Shown here: positions 1 through 8,606 of the stretch, piece after piece | How the letters are laid out: each line of letters starts with the position of its first letter | How positions within the stretch are numbered: the stretch's first letter is position 1 | NCBI RefSeq assembly: GCF_003953935.1 | Contig: NZ_RXLQ01000017.1 | Location: 70,030-134,029 of the forward strand | DNA: 64,000 nt | Direction: 5' to 3' | Source of the DNA: Massilia atriviolacea | GTDB taxonomy: Bacteria; Pseudomonadota; Gammaproteobacteria; Burkholderiales; Burkholderiaceae_D | The notes under the pieces: generated by a model | The model's database searches: none | What the model saw: the letters and a program-made list of their open reading frames with translations, nothing else | What the model was told of the DNA's origin: nothing | Translations under genes and position numbers: made by a program

Positions 1-471
1 ATCGTGGTGCTGCGCGCGGGGCGCGTGGAACAGGTGGGCGCGCCGCTGGACCTGTATCACCGGCCGGACAACCTGTTCGTGGCCGGCTTTCTGGGTGCGC
101 CGCCGATGAATTTTTTACGCGGCGAGATCCGCCAGTGGCACGCGGGCCAGGCGGTGGTGGCGCTGGCCGGCGGCGCCCAGTTGATGGTCTGCCTGAAAGA
201 GAGGATGGCGCCGGGCGCGCCGGTCACGCTGGGCATGCGGCCGGAGCACATCGCGGCGGATACGGCGGACGGCATTCCTGCCACCGTGTTCGCGGTCGAG
301 CGGCTGGGCGAAGGCAGCTACCTGTACGCCACCGTGGCCGGCAGCGGCGAGCAGGCGGTGGTGCGGGCCGATCCCGACGCCACCTGGGAGGTGGGCCAGC
401 ATCTGGCGCTGGGAGCGCCGCTGGCGCGCATCCACGTATTCGGCGAAAACGGCAGGCGCTGTGCGCCCTAG
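1..471 (+). CDS. ABC transporter ATP-binding protein, C-terminal part (UgpC/MalK type)
   Basis: This is the 3' end of a gene that begins before the window; the frame is open from base 1 and stops at 471. The visible 156 residues match the region after the nucleotide-binding domain of carbohydrate or glycerol-3-phosphate importers: the segment GRVEQVGAPLDLYHRP, then the FVAGFLGAPPMNF segment, then an OB-fold TOBE region with the typical LGMRPEHI motif near residue 78. Family knowledge says such subunits drive uptake of sugars or sn-glycerol-3-phosphate with a separate permease pair and binding protein, which would lie upstream. The substrate cannot be told from this tail. It converges on the histidine kinase gene, with only 15 bases between the two stops. 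Confidence 0.9.
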   Translation: MVVLRAGRVEQVGAPLDLYHRPDNLFVAGFLGAPPMNFLRGEIRQWHAGQAVVALAGGAQLMVCLKERMAPGAPVTLGMRPEHIAADTADGIPATVFAVERLGEGSYLYATVAGSGEQAVVRADPDATWEVGQHLALGAPLARIHVFGENGRRCAP

Positions 472-486
472 CGCGCCGCCCTGCGC

Positions 487-2985
487 TCACGCCTGCCCGC
501 TTGCGGCCAGGATGGCAGCGAGCGCCGTGGTATCGACCGGCTTGACGAGGTGATGGTCGAAACCGGCAGCCAGCGAGTCCTCGCGGTCTTTTCCCTGTCC
601 GTAACCGGTGACCGCGACCAGCACCGCCCCGGCGGTGCAAGGATCGGCGCGCAACTGCCGGGCCAGTGCGTTGCCATCGATATCCGGCAAGCCGATATCG
701 AGCAGGAGGACCTGCGGGACCTCGTCCCTGGCGCGCGCCAGCGCCCGGCGCGCATCATGTTCGACCGATACCTGGTGCCCTGACGCTTCCAGCAGCATCG
801 CCAGCATGGCCGCCGCATCGACGTTGTCGTCCACCACCATGATGCGCAGGCTGTGCGCCTGCTTCAGCAGGCCGCCAGCGGCGGCGGCGCCCGCTACCGG
901 GCGACGATCCTGCGTCAGGTCCAGGCGCGGCAGGCAGACCGTGAACCTGCTACCCTGGCCGGGGCCGGCGCTCTCGCAGGTAACGGTTCCGTGGTGCAGT
1001 TCCACAAGGCTGCGGACCAGCGCCAGGCCCAGTCCCAAACCGCCCGAGGAACGGTCGGACGAGCGCTCGGCCTGTGCAAACAGGTCGAATGCCCGCGCCA
1101 CCAGTTCCGGCGCCATGCCGATGCCGTCGTCCGCCACCTCGATCAGCACCTGTGCATCGCGCACATCGGTGCGCAGGCGGATGTTGCCGCCTTCCGGGGT
1201 GTATTTCGCGGCATTGTTGAGCACGTTGGCAAGCACCTGCACCAGGCGTTTCCGGTCGCCCTGCATCATCGCCCCCTCGGGCGTGAGGTGCAGTTCCAGG
1301 TGGTGCCGGCGCGCCCGGATCAGGGGCGTGGCCTGCTCCACGGCGTCGGCAACGATGTGGTGGGCATCGAGCGGCGTATTGTCCAGCTCCACCATGCCAC
1401 GGGTGACGCGCGAGACGTCCAGCAAGTCGTCCACCAGGCTGGTCATATGCCTGACCTGGCGCCCGATGACCTGGCTGGTCCGACGCACGCGCTCGTCATC
1501 GAGCCGCGCCATTTGCAACAGTTCGGCCGCCGCGCTGATGGGCGCCAGCGGATTGCGCAATTCATGGGCCAGCATCGCCAGGAACTCGTCTTTCCTGCGG
1601 TCGGCCTGGCGCAATCGTTCTTCGCTTTCGCGCAGCTTCTCTTCGTCTGCCTTGCGCCTGGTAATGTCGATGGCCGTCCCCATGATGCGGATGCATTCGC
1701 CGGACTCGTCGAACAGGCCCCGTCCCTTGGCGGCAACCCAGCGAATGACGCCGTCCTCCTTGCCGATGGTGCGGTATTCCGACTCGTACTGGATGCGCAG
1801 TCCCGGGTTGGCGGTGCTGGCGAAGGAAGCGAGCGTGCGTTCGCGGTCGTCCGGATGGACGCCCTCGTAGAAATCGGCCAGCGTCACCGGAGAATGCGCC
1901 GAGATGCCGAACATGGCTTTCACGCGCGGCGGCCAGAACATGGTTTCGCTGCGCATGTCGACATCCCATTCGCCCACGTCGGCGGCATCGAGCGCCAGCC
2001 GCAGCAGCTGCTCGCGCTCGCTCAATGCCGCCTCGGCCAGGGTCCGGTCGTGGACATCGGTGGAGGTACCGAACCACATCAGGATTTCCGCGGTGTGCGG
2101 GTCGCGATACGATTCCGCGCGCACCAGGAACCAGCGATATTCGCCCGAGGCCGAGCGGATCCGGTGCTCGACGCTGAAATTGTGCCCGTTTTTACGGGCA
2201 CGCTCCCACGCCTGCATGGTCGCAAGGTGGTCGTCGGGATGGACGAACTCGGCAGAAATGTCAGCAGGCGCGATGGTATCGATCGCCACACCGGTATAGA
2301 CCGACCATTGCTTGTTGAAAAACACGCCGCGCCCGCTGTCGTCGACAATCCACACGATCTGCGGGATGGAATCGGCAAGCAGGTGGAAGCGGATTTCGCT
2401 TGCCCGCAACTTTTCTTCCGCTTCAAGCTGGGCTTCGATCCGCGCCTCCACCCGCTGCTCAAGTGTATTGTTGGCTTCGCGCAAGCGCCTGTTTGCGACC
2501 TCGATCTCGAGCGCCTGGTCGCCGATGGTCGACTCCATGCGCGAGGCGCGCTCGCACGCCCTGACGAAGTCGTTGACGTCTTCCACACAATGAATGATGT
2601 GGGTCACTTCTCCGCCGGGTCCGAAGACAGGTGTGTTGATCGGGCTCCAATAGCGCTCCTCGAAATGCACACCGTCCGGACCGGGTACCGGTATGTCATA
2701 TTGTTGAATCGCCATCGTGTCGGGGCACTTGTTGCGCAGTACGCGCTCGAGCGATTCGCGCAGCTTTGCCACCCCGCTCGCGCTGGGATCTGCCGGGTTG
2801 TCCGGAAAGACCTCGAAAATATCGCGCCCGAGAATCTCCTCGCGCCGGGTCTTTGTTGCCTTCAGATATGCCTGATTGACTGACACAATGCGCAAGTCGT
2901 CCGCCAGCACCAGATAAGGCGACGGGGTCGCATCGAATAGCGCACGGAGATCGAGCTCGGTGCTTGCTTGAATGTTTGCTTCCAT
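487..2985 (-). CDS. Hybrid sensor histidine kinase with PAS domains and receiver
   Basis: Predicted cytoplasmic sensor kinase of 832 residues with no membrane segment. Order seen: a PAS domain (about 10-130), a charged coiled coil (about 165-200), a second PAS (about 200-315), a third PAS/PAC (about 325-450), a HisKA dimerisation helix with the phospho-acceptor in AHELRNPL (His474), a HATPase domain with N-box NNAAKY, G1 box DDGIGM and G2 box GLGLGLAL, and a C-terminal receiver with the acceptor Asp763 in LLLDIGLPD and the conserved Lys in the KPVD motif. The three PAS units suggest it reads redox, light or small-ligand signals, but no cofactor residue decides this. A weak AGG lies upstream of the ATG. 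No partner regulator gene sits beside it, so it may phosphorylate a remote partner. Confidence 0.9.
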   Translation of the reverse strand: MEANIQASTELDLRALFDATPSPYLVLADDLRIVSVNQAYLKATKTRREEILGRDIFEVFPDNPADPSASGVAKLRESLERVLRNKCPDTMAIQQYDIPVPGPDGVHFEERYWSPINTPVFGPGGEVTHIIHCVEDVNDFVRACERASRMESTIGDQALEIEVANRRLREANNTLEQRVEARIEAQLEAEEKLRASEIRFHLLADSIPQIVWIVDDSGRGVFFNKQWSVYTGVAIDTIAPADISAEFVHPDDHLATMQAWERARKNGHNFSVEHRIRSASGEYRWFLVRAESYRDPHTAEILMWFGTSTDVHDRTLAEAALSEREQLLRLALDAADVGEWDVDMRSETMFWPPRVKAMFGISAHSPVTLADFYEGVHPDDRERTLASFASTANPGLRIQYESEYRTIGKEDGVIRWVAAKGRGLFDESGECIRIMGTAIDITRRKADEEKLRESEERLRQADRRKDEFLAMLAHELRNPLAPISAAAELLQMARLDDERVRRTSQVIGRQVRHMTSLVDDLLDVSRVTRGMVELDNTPLDAHHIVADAVEQATPLIRARRHHLELHLTPEGAMMQGDRKRLVQVLANVLNNAAKYTPEGGNIRLRTDVRDAQVLIEVADDGIGMAPELVARAFDLFAQAERSSDRSSGGLGLGLALVRSLVELHHGTVTCESAGPGQGSRFTVCLPRLDLTQDRRPVAGAAAAGGLLKQAHSLRIMVVDDNVDAAAMLAMLLEASGHQVSVEHDARRALARARDEVPQVLLLDIGLPDIDGNALARQLRADPCTAGAVLVAVTGYGQGKDREDSLAAGFDHHLVKPVDTTALAAILAASGQA

Positions 2986-3176
2986 ATCGACGACACCTGC
3001 ATGATGACCGGATAAACGCCAATACTACAGGCAGTCAACACCAGTTCGATTGGAATTGCGGGTCGGCGTCGGGTCCGCCGGATCGACGCTGGCGCATGGG
3101 AGCAACCGCTGGCTGGCAGGCTCAGGTTTTTTTCAGCATGGACTAGCGGTCGAGAAGGTGAGCGCCGTGGCGCTGT

Positions 3177-3833
3177 TTACCGGATACCGAAGGCGCTGCG
3201 CAAGGCCGGCTGTTCAGGCTGATAGAAGAGGAACTGGGCGTTATTCAGCAGCGCTTTTTGTTGCGCATCCTGGATCATGCCGCCGAGCCCGGCGCCAAGT
3301 CCCGCAGCCACACCAAATTGCATTGGGGACACGCCAGGGTTGGCGCCGACGACATTCTCGGCAATGGCGACCGTGTTCACCTCGGGCGCCCGCGGGGCCT
3401 GGGTCGCCGACCCTGGCTGTCCCGGAAACTGCGCCGTCGAGCCAGCATTGTAGTAATAGACCTTGACCCCGTGATCGGCCGACCTGGGTACATAGACTCC
3501 GCAGCGCTGCGTCCATACGGTATCGAGCAGGAAAGCGTCGATATTGGTGTAGATGACTTTCTTGCTCAGGCAGTTGGCTTCGCCTTCGTAGAAAGTTCCA
3601 CCGCTGTCTTCCCGCGCGCCGGTGTAATTACCTGCAACCATGGTGTACTCGAAAGTCACCTTTCTCCCGAACGTCGAATGGGCTTCGGACCAGGTATACG
3701 GTGTCGCCAAGACCATCGTCGTGGGATTGGCCACTGCGACGGTGGCGCTGGCAGGCACGCCCGCGCAGCCGGACAGCGTCAGCATGGCGGAGCCGACGAT
3801 AGCGGCACGGCATAGGGAAGATGGTTGAAGCAT
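3177..3833 (-). CDS. Putative outer-membrane lipoprotein of unknown function
   Basis: The ATG at 3833 is preferred over an upstream in-frame start because it has a GGAG site 7 bases upstream and puts a clean lipoprotein signal at the N-terminus: a hydrophobic run followed by the lipobox LSGC, with the lipidated Cys at residue 23. The mature part (about 196 residues) begins with an Ala/Val-rich stretch. It has Cys residues in an EANCLSKK motif and a TQRCGVYVP motif that may form a disulfide, and ends with a glycine-rich stretch (AAGLGAGLGGM) that could pack into a membrane or an oligomer. I do not recognise the family. It stands alone between the kinase gene and the divergent phosphotransferase gene. 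Confidence 0.75.
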   Translation of the reverse strand: MLQPSSLCRAAIVGSAMLTLSGCAGVPASATVAVANPTTMVLATPYTWSEAHSTFGRKVTFEYTMVAGNYTGAREDSGGTFYEGEANCLSKKVIYTNIDAFLLDTVWTQRCGVYVPRSADHGVKVYYYNAGSTAQFPGQPGSATQAPRAPEVNTVAIAENVVGANPGVSPMQFGVAAGLGAGLGGMIQDAQQKALLNNAQFLFYQPEQPALRSAFGIR

Positions 3834-3922
3834 GTAGGATCTCCGAATCAGAAAGGCAGGCATGATACACGGATGGAATGACTGGCCCCCAGGCTGGCTG
3901 CATGCTTCACAGGGCGAGTGAC

Positions 3923-3951
3923 TTCATTTCGACCCTGCCGTGCGTTAAAAT
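3923..3951 (+). promoter_or_regulatory. Possible sigma-70 promoter for the APH gene
   Basis: A TAAAAT hexamer (3946-3951) lies 17 bases after TTCATT (3923-3928). The -10 is good and the -35 weak. It would start transcription near 3958, about 65 bases before the phosphotransferase ATG. Confidence 0.35.
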
Positions 3952-4021
3952 CCACGCCCGGAGGTGTCGTCGGCGTCGGCGGCATCGAGCCGATCAACCG
4001 CAAGGACAACAGCCCGATCGA

Positions 4022-4837
4022 ATGAGCCACTCCAGCCCGGAACAAACCTGTATGCAAGCGTCGCTCCCCACGGCGATCGGCGCCACCCTCGCAGCATATG
4101 CATGGGAGCGCAACAAGGTCGGCCAGTCCGGCGCTTCCCTCCATCGGCTTCATGGCAGGAGCGACGCGCCGGATCTGTTCCTGAAGCACGGAACCGGTGC
4201 CATTGCCGACCACATGACGGATGAAATGACACGGCTGCGCTGGCTGGGGCAATTCGTGCCCGTGCCGTCGGTCGTGCACTTTGTCCGCACGCCCGATCAG
4301 GCCTGGCTGCTGACGAGCGCGCTGAAAGGAAAAACGGCCGGCGAACTGCTGGCATCGCGCCCCGAGCTGGGCCCTGCCATTGTCGACGCACTGGCGGCCT
4401 TCCTGCGCCGGCTGCACGCGATTCCGGTGGAGGCGTGTCCATTCAACAGCGACCACACTGTCAAGCTGCGCCTTGCGCGCCAGCGCATCGATGCGGGCGC
4501 CGTCGACGTCGACGATTTCGATGACGAGCGCGCAGGCTGGACGGCCGAGCAGGTCTGGGCGTCATTGCAAGACCATCTGCCGCTGGCGCCGGACCTGGTG
4601 GTCACCCATGGCGACTATTCGCTCGATAACCTGCTGATGCATGACGGCGAGGTGGTCGGCTGCATCGATGTGGGAGGGGCGGGCCTTGCCGACCGCTACC
4701 AGGATCTCGCCATCGCCTGGAACAATCTTGGCGACTACGGTGAGGCGCTGCCGGATCGGCTGTTCCTGCAATATGGACTACCGTTTCCCGATCGACGCAA
4801 ACTGCGGTTCCACTTGCTGCTGGACGAACTTTTTTGA
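4022..4837 (+). CDS. APH(3')-family aminoglycoside phosphotransferase-like protein
   Basis: Predicted small-molecule kinase of 271 residues, the usual length of APH(3') enzymes, which phosphorylate the 3'-hydroxyl of kanamycin-like aminoglycosides with ATP. It carries the Brenner catalytic motif as THGDYSLDN (catalytic Asp), then the metal-binding IDVGGAG segment, the ADRYQDLA segment and a C-terminal LLDELF close to the family's typical end. The open frame reaches further upstream (3878), but the Arg-rich extension looks non-coding; the ATG at 4022 has an AAGGA about 15 bases upstream, a loose fit, and ATG 4052 is an alternative. Chromosomal homologues in environmental betaproteobacteria need not confer clinical resistance, so the substrate is open. 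A promoter-like TAAAAT lies upstream. Confidence 0.85.
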   Translation: MSHSSPEQTCMQASLPTAIGATLAAYAWERNKVGQSGASLHRLHGRSDAPDLFLKHGTGAIADHMTDEMTRLRWLGQFVPVPSVVHFVRTPDQAWLLTSALKGKTAGELLASRPELGPAIVDALAAFLRRLHAIPVEACPFNSDHTVKLRLARQRIDAGAVDVDDFDDERAGWTAEQVWASLQDHLPLAPDLVVTHGDYSLDNLLMHDGEVVGCIDVGGAGLADRYQDLAIAWNNLGDYGEALPDRLFLQYGLPFPDRRKLRFHLLLDELF

Positions 4838-5053
4838 ATTTGCAACGCCGCGCTCCTCCATCGCAAGGGTAGCCAGCACCCACCCGACCGTCCCAGTCGC
4901 GGCCACAGCACGCCATCCTCGCCGGCCGATCAGCCACAAGCGCAGTCTCCCCCATGCGTCACGACGGCCGACAGCCACAGCGCCCGGCAGCGGCCGCGAC
5001 TTCGTGCCACACTGTCAGACTTGGCAACTAAATGCATGACGGGAATTAAAACG

Positions 5054-6019
5054 ATGTGGAACGGCGTACTGTGCGGCCTGCTGGCCGGCGCGATGTGGGG
5101 CATGGTGTTCATCGTCCCGGAATTGTTACCCGCGTTCTCGCCGGTGGAACTGGCCGTGGGCCGCTACATCGCCTATGGCGCCATCGCCACCGGGTTGATG
5201 CTGCCGCGCCTGCGCGGCCTGTTGCAACGGCTCGACCGCAGCGATGGCGCGGCGCTGGTGCGCCATGCACTGGCGGGCAATATCGTCTACTACATGCTGC
5301 TGGCGCTGGGCGTCAAGCTGGCTGGCGTGGCGCCGACCTCGCTCATCATCGGCTTGCTGCCGATAACCGTCACCTTGCTCGGGCGCAAGGATCATGGCGC
5401 CATTCCCATGGCGCAGCTGGCGCTGCCGCTGCTGGTGGTGGGCGCCGGCATCGCCTGCATCAATCTCGATGTATTCCTGCACGCGCGCGCCAGCGGCGCG
5501 GCGCCCGGCGCCACCCTGCTCGGCGTGCTGTGCGCCTTCGGTGCCCTGCTGTGCTGGAGCTGGTACGCGCTCGACAATGCGCGCTTCCTCAAGCGCAATG
5601 CCCATTTCAGCAGCGCGGAATGGTCGGCCCTGTACGGCATGGCCAGCGGCCTGATCGCGCTGGCGATCGGCGTGCTTGCCTTTGCCGTCTGGCATGGCGA
5701 CGTCACCGGTGCGGCGGGCGCGGCAAGCGGGCGCAACTGGACGATGTTCTGGATCACCAACGCCCTGCTGGCGCTGGGCGCCTCGGTGATCGGCAACCAT
5801 CTGTGGAATATCGCCAGCCGGCGCGTGCCGGTGACCCTGTCGGGCCAGCTGATCCTGTTCGAAACGCTGTTCGCTTTACTGTACGGGTTCGTGTATCACC
5901 GCCAGTATCCACGGACGCTGGAAATGGCGGCGATCGTCCTGCTGGTGGCGGGGGTGGTGTGGGCGGTGCGCATGCACGCGCTGCAGCCGGTGGCCGAACA
6001 GACGGCGGCGCACGGGTAG
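5054..6019 (+). CDS. EamA/DMT-family permease
   Basis: Integral membrane protein of 321 residues with about ten hydrophobic segments in two repeated halves, the layout of drug/metabolite transporters of the EamA family (10 TM). Early features are GAMWGMVFIVPE and VGRYIAYG; the second half carries LSGQLILFETLFALLYGF, which matches the second EamA repeat. The frame is open from a TTG at 5021, but ATG 5054 has a GGGAA about 8 bases upstream and starts just before the first membrane helix, so I choose it; ATG 5036 is possible. The substrate is unknown; relatives export amino acids, nucleosides or dyes. The 216 bases before it hold nothing I recognise. Confidence 0.85.
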   Translation: MWNGVLCGLLAGAMWGMVFIVPELLPAFSPVELAVGRYIAYGAIATGLMLPRLRGLLQRLDRSDGAALVRHALAGNIVYYMLLALGVKLAGVAPTSLIIGLLPITVTLLGRKDHGAIPMAQLALPLLVVGAGIACINLDVFLHARASGAAPGATLLGVLCAFGALLCWSWYALDNARFLKRNAHFSSAEWSALYGMASGLIALAIGVLAFAVWHGDVTGAAGAASGRNWTMFWITNALLALGASVIGNHLWNIASRRVPVTLSGQLILFETLFALLYGFVYHRQYPRTLEMAAIVLLVAGVVWAVRMHALQPVAEQTAAHG

Positions 6020-6043
6020 CGCCGCCCTTCCTGCCGACGCCGT

Positions 6044-6781
6044 CTAACGGCGCTGCTGGGCTTGCTGCTGCAGCGACAGGCTGAGCTTGCCCAAATCTTC
6101 CTTGCCCAGTTGCGGCAACAGCGACACCAGATGCGCCAGGGTCGAGTTGTTGCTCAGTTCCAGTTCGGACGATTGCACCAGCACCGTGCCGGCGCCGGTA
6201 AAGTCGACCTGCTTTTCCTCGCCCGACAGGCTGAAACCCGTCAATGCCCCGACGGTCGAGATAAAGCCCCTGACGTGATCGTAGTCGTAGCGGTACGAGG
6301 GACTCGGGCAATCGGCCCAGCCCAGCACCGCCTGTTCGTCGACCCGGCACGGCAATTCCAGGAAGTGCACCGGCCCGTTCGACGAGGCGATGATCTTGCC
6401 GGTGCCGAGCAGGGTCAGGTAGCCCGGCAGGGTCGATTCCTGGCAGATCACATTCTTGGTGAAGCCGAGCAGGTTCTTGGCGCGGATCGTCATGTTGGCC
6501 GCATCCAGGTCGTAGCAGGCGATGTCGTTGCCGTTGTCGCCCAGGATCAGTTGTCCCTGCCCCTGCGCCACCACGAAGTTGTGGATGTACTTCGGCGCGT
6601 TGAAGGCGTGCCGCGCCAGCATGTCGACGATGCTGCTGCCCATCGCTTCGAAGCTCAGGTTGCCGTAAAAGGCGATCATCTTGCCCTTGCGGATGAAAAT
6701 CTGCTCGCTGACATCGACCACGAAGGCAAACCGGTTCAGGTTATCGTTCTTCGGCAAGTTCGCTGGATTGTAGACTGTCAT
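6044..6781 (-). CDS. AIM24-family protein, third gene of the AIM24 operon
   Basis: A 245-residue member of the AIM24 (DUF124) beta-sandwich family, named after a yeast mitochondrial protein; bacterial members have no settled biochemical role. It shows the family's beta-rich pattern: an early QIFIRKGKMIAFYGNLSF segment, GQGQLILGD, then the LLGFTKNV and PGYLTLLGTGKI segments. It differs from its two upstream paralogues in a longer N-terminus and a Gln-rich C-terminal tail (LSLQQQAQQRR) that follows a leucine-rich helical stretch. An AGAGG site lies 7 bases before its ATG, and the start is only 3 bases after the stop of the preceding paralogue, so the two are surely co-transcribed and probably coupled in translation. 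Confidence 0.9.
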   Translation of the reverse strand: MTVYNPANLPKNDNLNRFAFVVDVSEQIFIRKGKMIAFYGNLSFEAMGSSIVDMLARHAFNAPKYIHNFVVAQGQGQLILGDNGNDIACYDLDAANMTIRAKNLLGFTKNVICQESTLPGYLTLLGTGKIIASSNGPVHFLELPCRVDEQAVLGWADCPSPSYRYDYDHVRGFISTVGALTGFSLSGEEKQVDFTGAGTVLVQSSELELSNNSTLAHLVSLLPQLGKEDLGKLSLSLQQQAQQRR

Positions 6782-6784
6782 GAT

Positions 6785-7426
6785 TTACCTCTCGCTCGCT
6801 TGGATGTAGACCGTGCCCTGGCCGGTGAATTTGACTTGGTACGATTCGCCCGAGGCCTGGCCGACGAAGGTCTTCCAGTTCAGGTCGGTGACGATGGCGG
6901 AACTGAGCTGGCCCGTATGGCCGATGTAGGCTTGCGGATCGACGCATACCGGCACGTCCGGCGTGACCGGCAAGCCGATGGCGTTGCCGTCCGACAGGAT
7001 CGCCACCTCGCCATTGCCGCGAAAGGTGCTGGTGAACAAGCCCTGGCCCGACACGGCCCCGCGCACGATGCCCTGGACACCGCCCTGGTTGCCGAGGAAC
7101 ATGGTCCCGGCGGTCAGGCGGGCGTCGAACGCCAGCACGTTTTCGCTTTCGACATATAAAGTGTCGCCGCGCACCGGGATGATGGTGACGAACAGGCCGT
7201 CGTAAGCGTAGTAGACCGATCCGCGCCCCTTGGCCATCATCAGCGAATAACCCTCGTTGGTGGCGGCGCGCATCGCGATGCTCTCCACGCCCTGCCCCGC
7301 CAGGAAGGAACGGCTGAAGGCCACCTCGCCCTGGTAGGAAATCATCGCGCCCTTCTTGGCGAAGACTTCTTCGTTATTGAGTTTGACCTCAATCATTTTT
7401 TCATTGATCTGCTGGTACGCCGGCAT
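6785..7426 (-). CDS. AIM24-family protein, second gene of the AIM24 operon
   Basis: A 213-residue AIM24-family protein. Typical segments are VFAKKGAMISYQGEVAF near the N-terminus, GRGSVYYAYDGLFVTII, then VLAFDARLTAGT, GLFTSTFRGNGEVAILSDG and the end motif VKFTGQGTVYIQ. It is clearly paralogous to the gene upstream (7476-8093): both keep the order KxG-xMxxYxGxxxF, GxGxVxxA, a middle SGQGLFxxTxxGxG and a terminal KFxGQGxVxIQxxER. A GGGAG site lies 7 bases before the ATG. The middle position in a three-gene operon suggests the proteins form a mixed assembly, which is inference. Confidence 0.9.
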   Translation of the reverse strand: MPAYQQINEKMIEVKLNNEEVFAKKGAMISYQGEVAFSRSFLAGQGVESIAMRAATNEGYSLMMAKGRGSVYYAYDGLFVTIIPVRGDTLYVESENVLAFDARLTAGTMFLGNQGGVQGIVRGAVSGQGLFTSTFRGNGEVAILSDGNAIGLPVTPDVPVCVDPQAYIGHTGQLSSAIVTDLNWKTFVGQASGESYQVKFTGQGTVYIQASER

Positions 7427-7475
7427 GGCATTCTCCCACTAAATTCGATTGTTCAAGAGCGCTGCGCGCCACCTG

Positions 7476-8093
7476 TCAGCGTTCCGCGGGCTGGATGAAC
7501 ACCACGCCCTGGCCGCTGAACTTGTGCTGGTAGGATTCGCCGGAGGCTTCGCCTACCATGGTGCGCCAGTTGACGTCGAACACGAATTCCTGGGTGATAT
7601 TGCCCTTGTAGCCCACAAAGGCGTCGGGATCGACGCGCAGCGGGTTGGCGGGCGTGACTTCGAGCATGATCAGGTTGCCGCGCGAGATGACGGCGATGTT
7701 GCCCTGGCCCTCGACCGTCGTGCTGAACAGACCCTGGCCCGACACCGCGCCGCGCAGGCCGGCGAAACTGGTGCCGGTCTTGAGCGAGGAATCGTAGGCC
7801 AGCAGGCTGCTGCTTTCGATGATCATCTTTTCTCCGGACAGCGGGATGACGGTGATCTCGGCCGCGTCCTGGGCAAAAAAGACCGTGCCGTTGCCCGAGG
7901 CTTGCATCAGCTGCATGCCCTCGTTGGTCACCTTGCGCTTGAGCGCGCCGAAGATGCCCTCGCCGCCGAGAATGGATTTTTCGAACTTGATGGTGCCGGT
8001 GTAGGCGACCATGGAACCGGCGATGGCAAGCACCTTCTCGTTTTGAAGGCTCACTTCCAGCAGGCGGTCGGAATTATTACGGAAACGGGTCAC
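7476..8093 (-). CDS. AIM24-family protein, first gene of the AIM24 operon
   Basis: A 205-residue AIM24-family protein and the promoter-proximal member of three tandem paralogues. It starts with GTG, supported by AGGAG 7 bases upstream. Visible family pattern: KVLAIAGSMVAYTGTIKF, GNGTVFFA, a central VSGQGLFSTTVEGQGNIAVIS and terminal HKFSGQGVVFIQPAER. It is the most compact of the three and lacks any signal peptide or membrane segment, so it should be cytoplasmic. A sigma-70 promoter with a perfect TTGACA and an inverted repeat over its -10 lies 56-84 bases upstream. The exact function is unknown for the family. Confidence 0.9.
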   Translation of the reverse strand: MTRFRNNSDRLLEVSLQNEKVLAIAGSMVAYTGTIKFEKSILGGEGIFGALKRKVTNEGMQLMQASGNGTVFFAQDAAEITVIPLSGEKMIIESSSLLAYDSSLKTGTSFAGLRGAVSGQGLFSTTVEGQGNIAVISRGNLIMLEVTPANPLRVDPDAFVGYKGNITQEFVFDVNWRTMVGEASGESYQHKFSGQGVVFIQPAER

Positions 8094-8134
8094 GGCTTAC
8101 TCCTGACAAAGGCGGTCGCGGCGCGGCCGCCGGC

Positions 8135-8157
8135 AACCAGAACGTCTTATTCTGGTT
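8135..8157. repeat. Perfect inverted repeat over the AIM24 promoter -10
   Basis: Arms AACCAGAA (8135-8142) and TTCTGGTT (8150-8157) are exact reverse complements with a 7-base centre. The repeat covers the -10 and the predicted start site, a position typical of a repressor operator; it could also fold at the 5' end of the mRNA. Confidence 0.5.
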
Positions 8158-8177
8158 GTGTCAGGCTGGTGTGTCAA
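8149..8177 (-). promoter_or_regulatory. Sigma-70 promoter of the AIM24 operon
   Basis: On the minus strand a perfect TTGACA (complement of 8172-8177) stands 17 bases from CAGAAT (complement of 8149-8154). The predicted start is near 8142, leaving about 50 bases of leader before the GTG of the first AIM24 gene. A second TTGACA lies about 20 bases further upstream. Confidence 0.6.
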
Positions 8178-8219
8178 GACAGCAATTTGTCAAGCCTGGC
8201 GCGACCGCGCCGCGCCGGC

Positions 8220-8411
8220 TCAGTAGTAGCGCGAGCGCGAGCGGTGCAGGATGCCGGAATCGCTGCTTTCGCGCGCATCCTTGATGCGGAAATCGGACGC
8301 CGGGCTGGTGCCGGAGCGCTCATCGTCGTTCTTGTGGCGCTGGTCGCGCTCGCGCTCGATTTCGCGTTCGATGCGCGAGGCTGGCTGGGAGTCGGGTTTG
8401 ATGGTTTTCAT
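8220..8411 (-). CDS. Small hydrophilic protein of unknown function
   Basis: A 63-residue, very charged, Arg/Ser/Glu/Asp-rich protein without hydrophobic segments, likely disordered. The centre is an ERE-rich run (RIEREIERERDQRHKNDDER) and the end is RSRSRYY. A GGAG site 8 bases before the ATG supports translation. No known family is recognised. It lies between the SMP-30 like gene and the AIM24 operon, all on the minus strand. Low complexity means it could still be a chance frame, but the ribosome site and a frame without stops speak for a gene. Confidence 0.55.
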   Translation of the reverse strand: MKTIKPDSQPASRIEREIERERDQRHKNDDERSGTSPASDFRIKDARESSDSGILHRSRSRYY

Positions 8412-8606
8412 GTCAGGCGCTCCGGCGCGACGGCGGTGGCGATACGGTCAGGACGGCAAACGGGCGATACGCGGTATTCATGATTTCTTTCGGTGAGAAA
8501 AGTTACTGCATGAATCCAGTATGCGCACCCGCGCGCCCTGCGTATGTTCGACTCTTAACACAAGTCATCAAAACTTTGCACCCCGCGACCTGAGAGCCTA
8601 TTCTTG

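Noticed and set aside
853-2883. 676-codon plus-strand open frame
   Set aside because: Antisense to the histidine kinase; the composition is that of a GC-rich shadow and the kinase motifs on the minus strand are complete.
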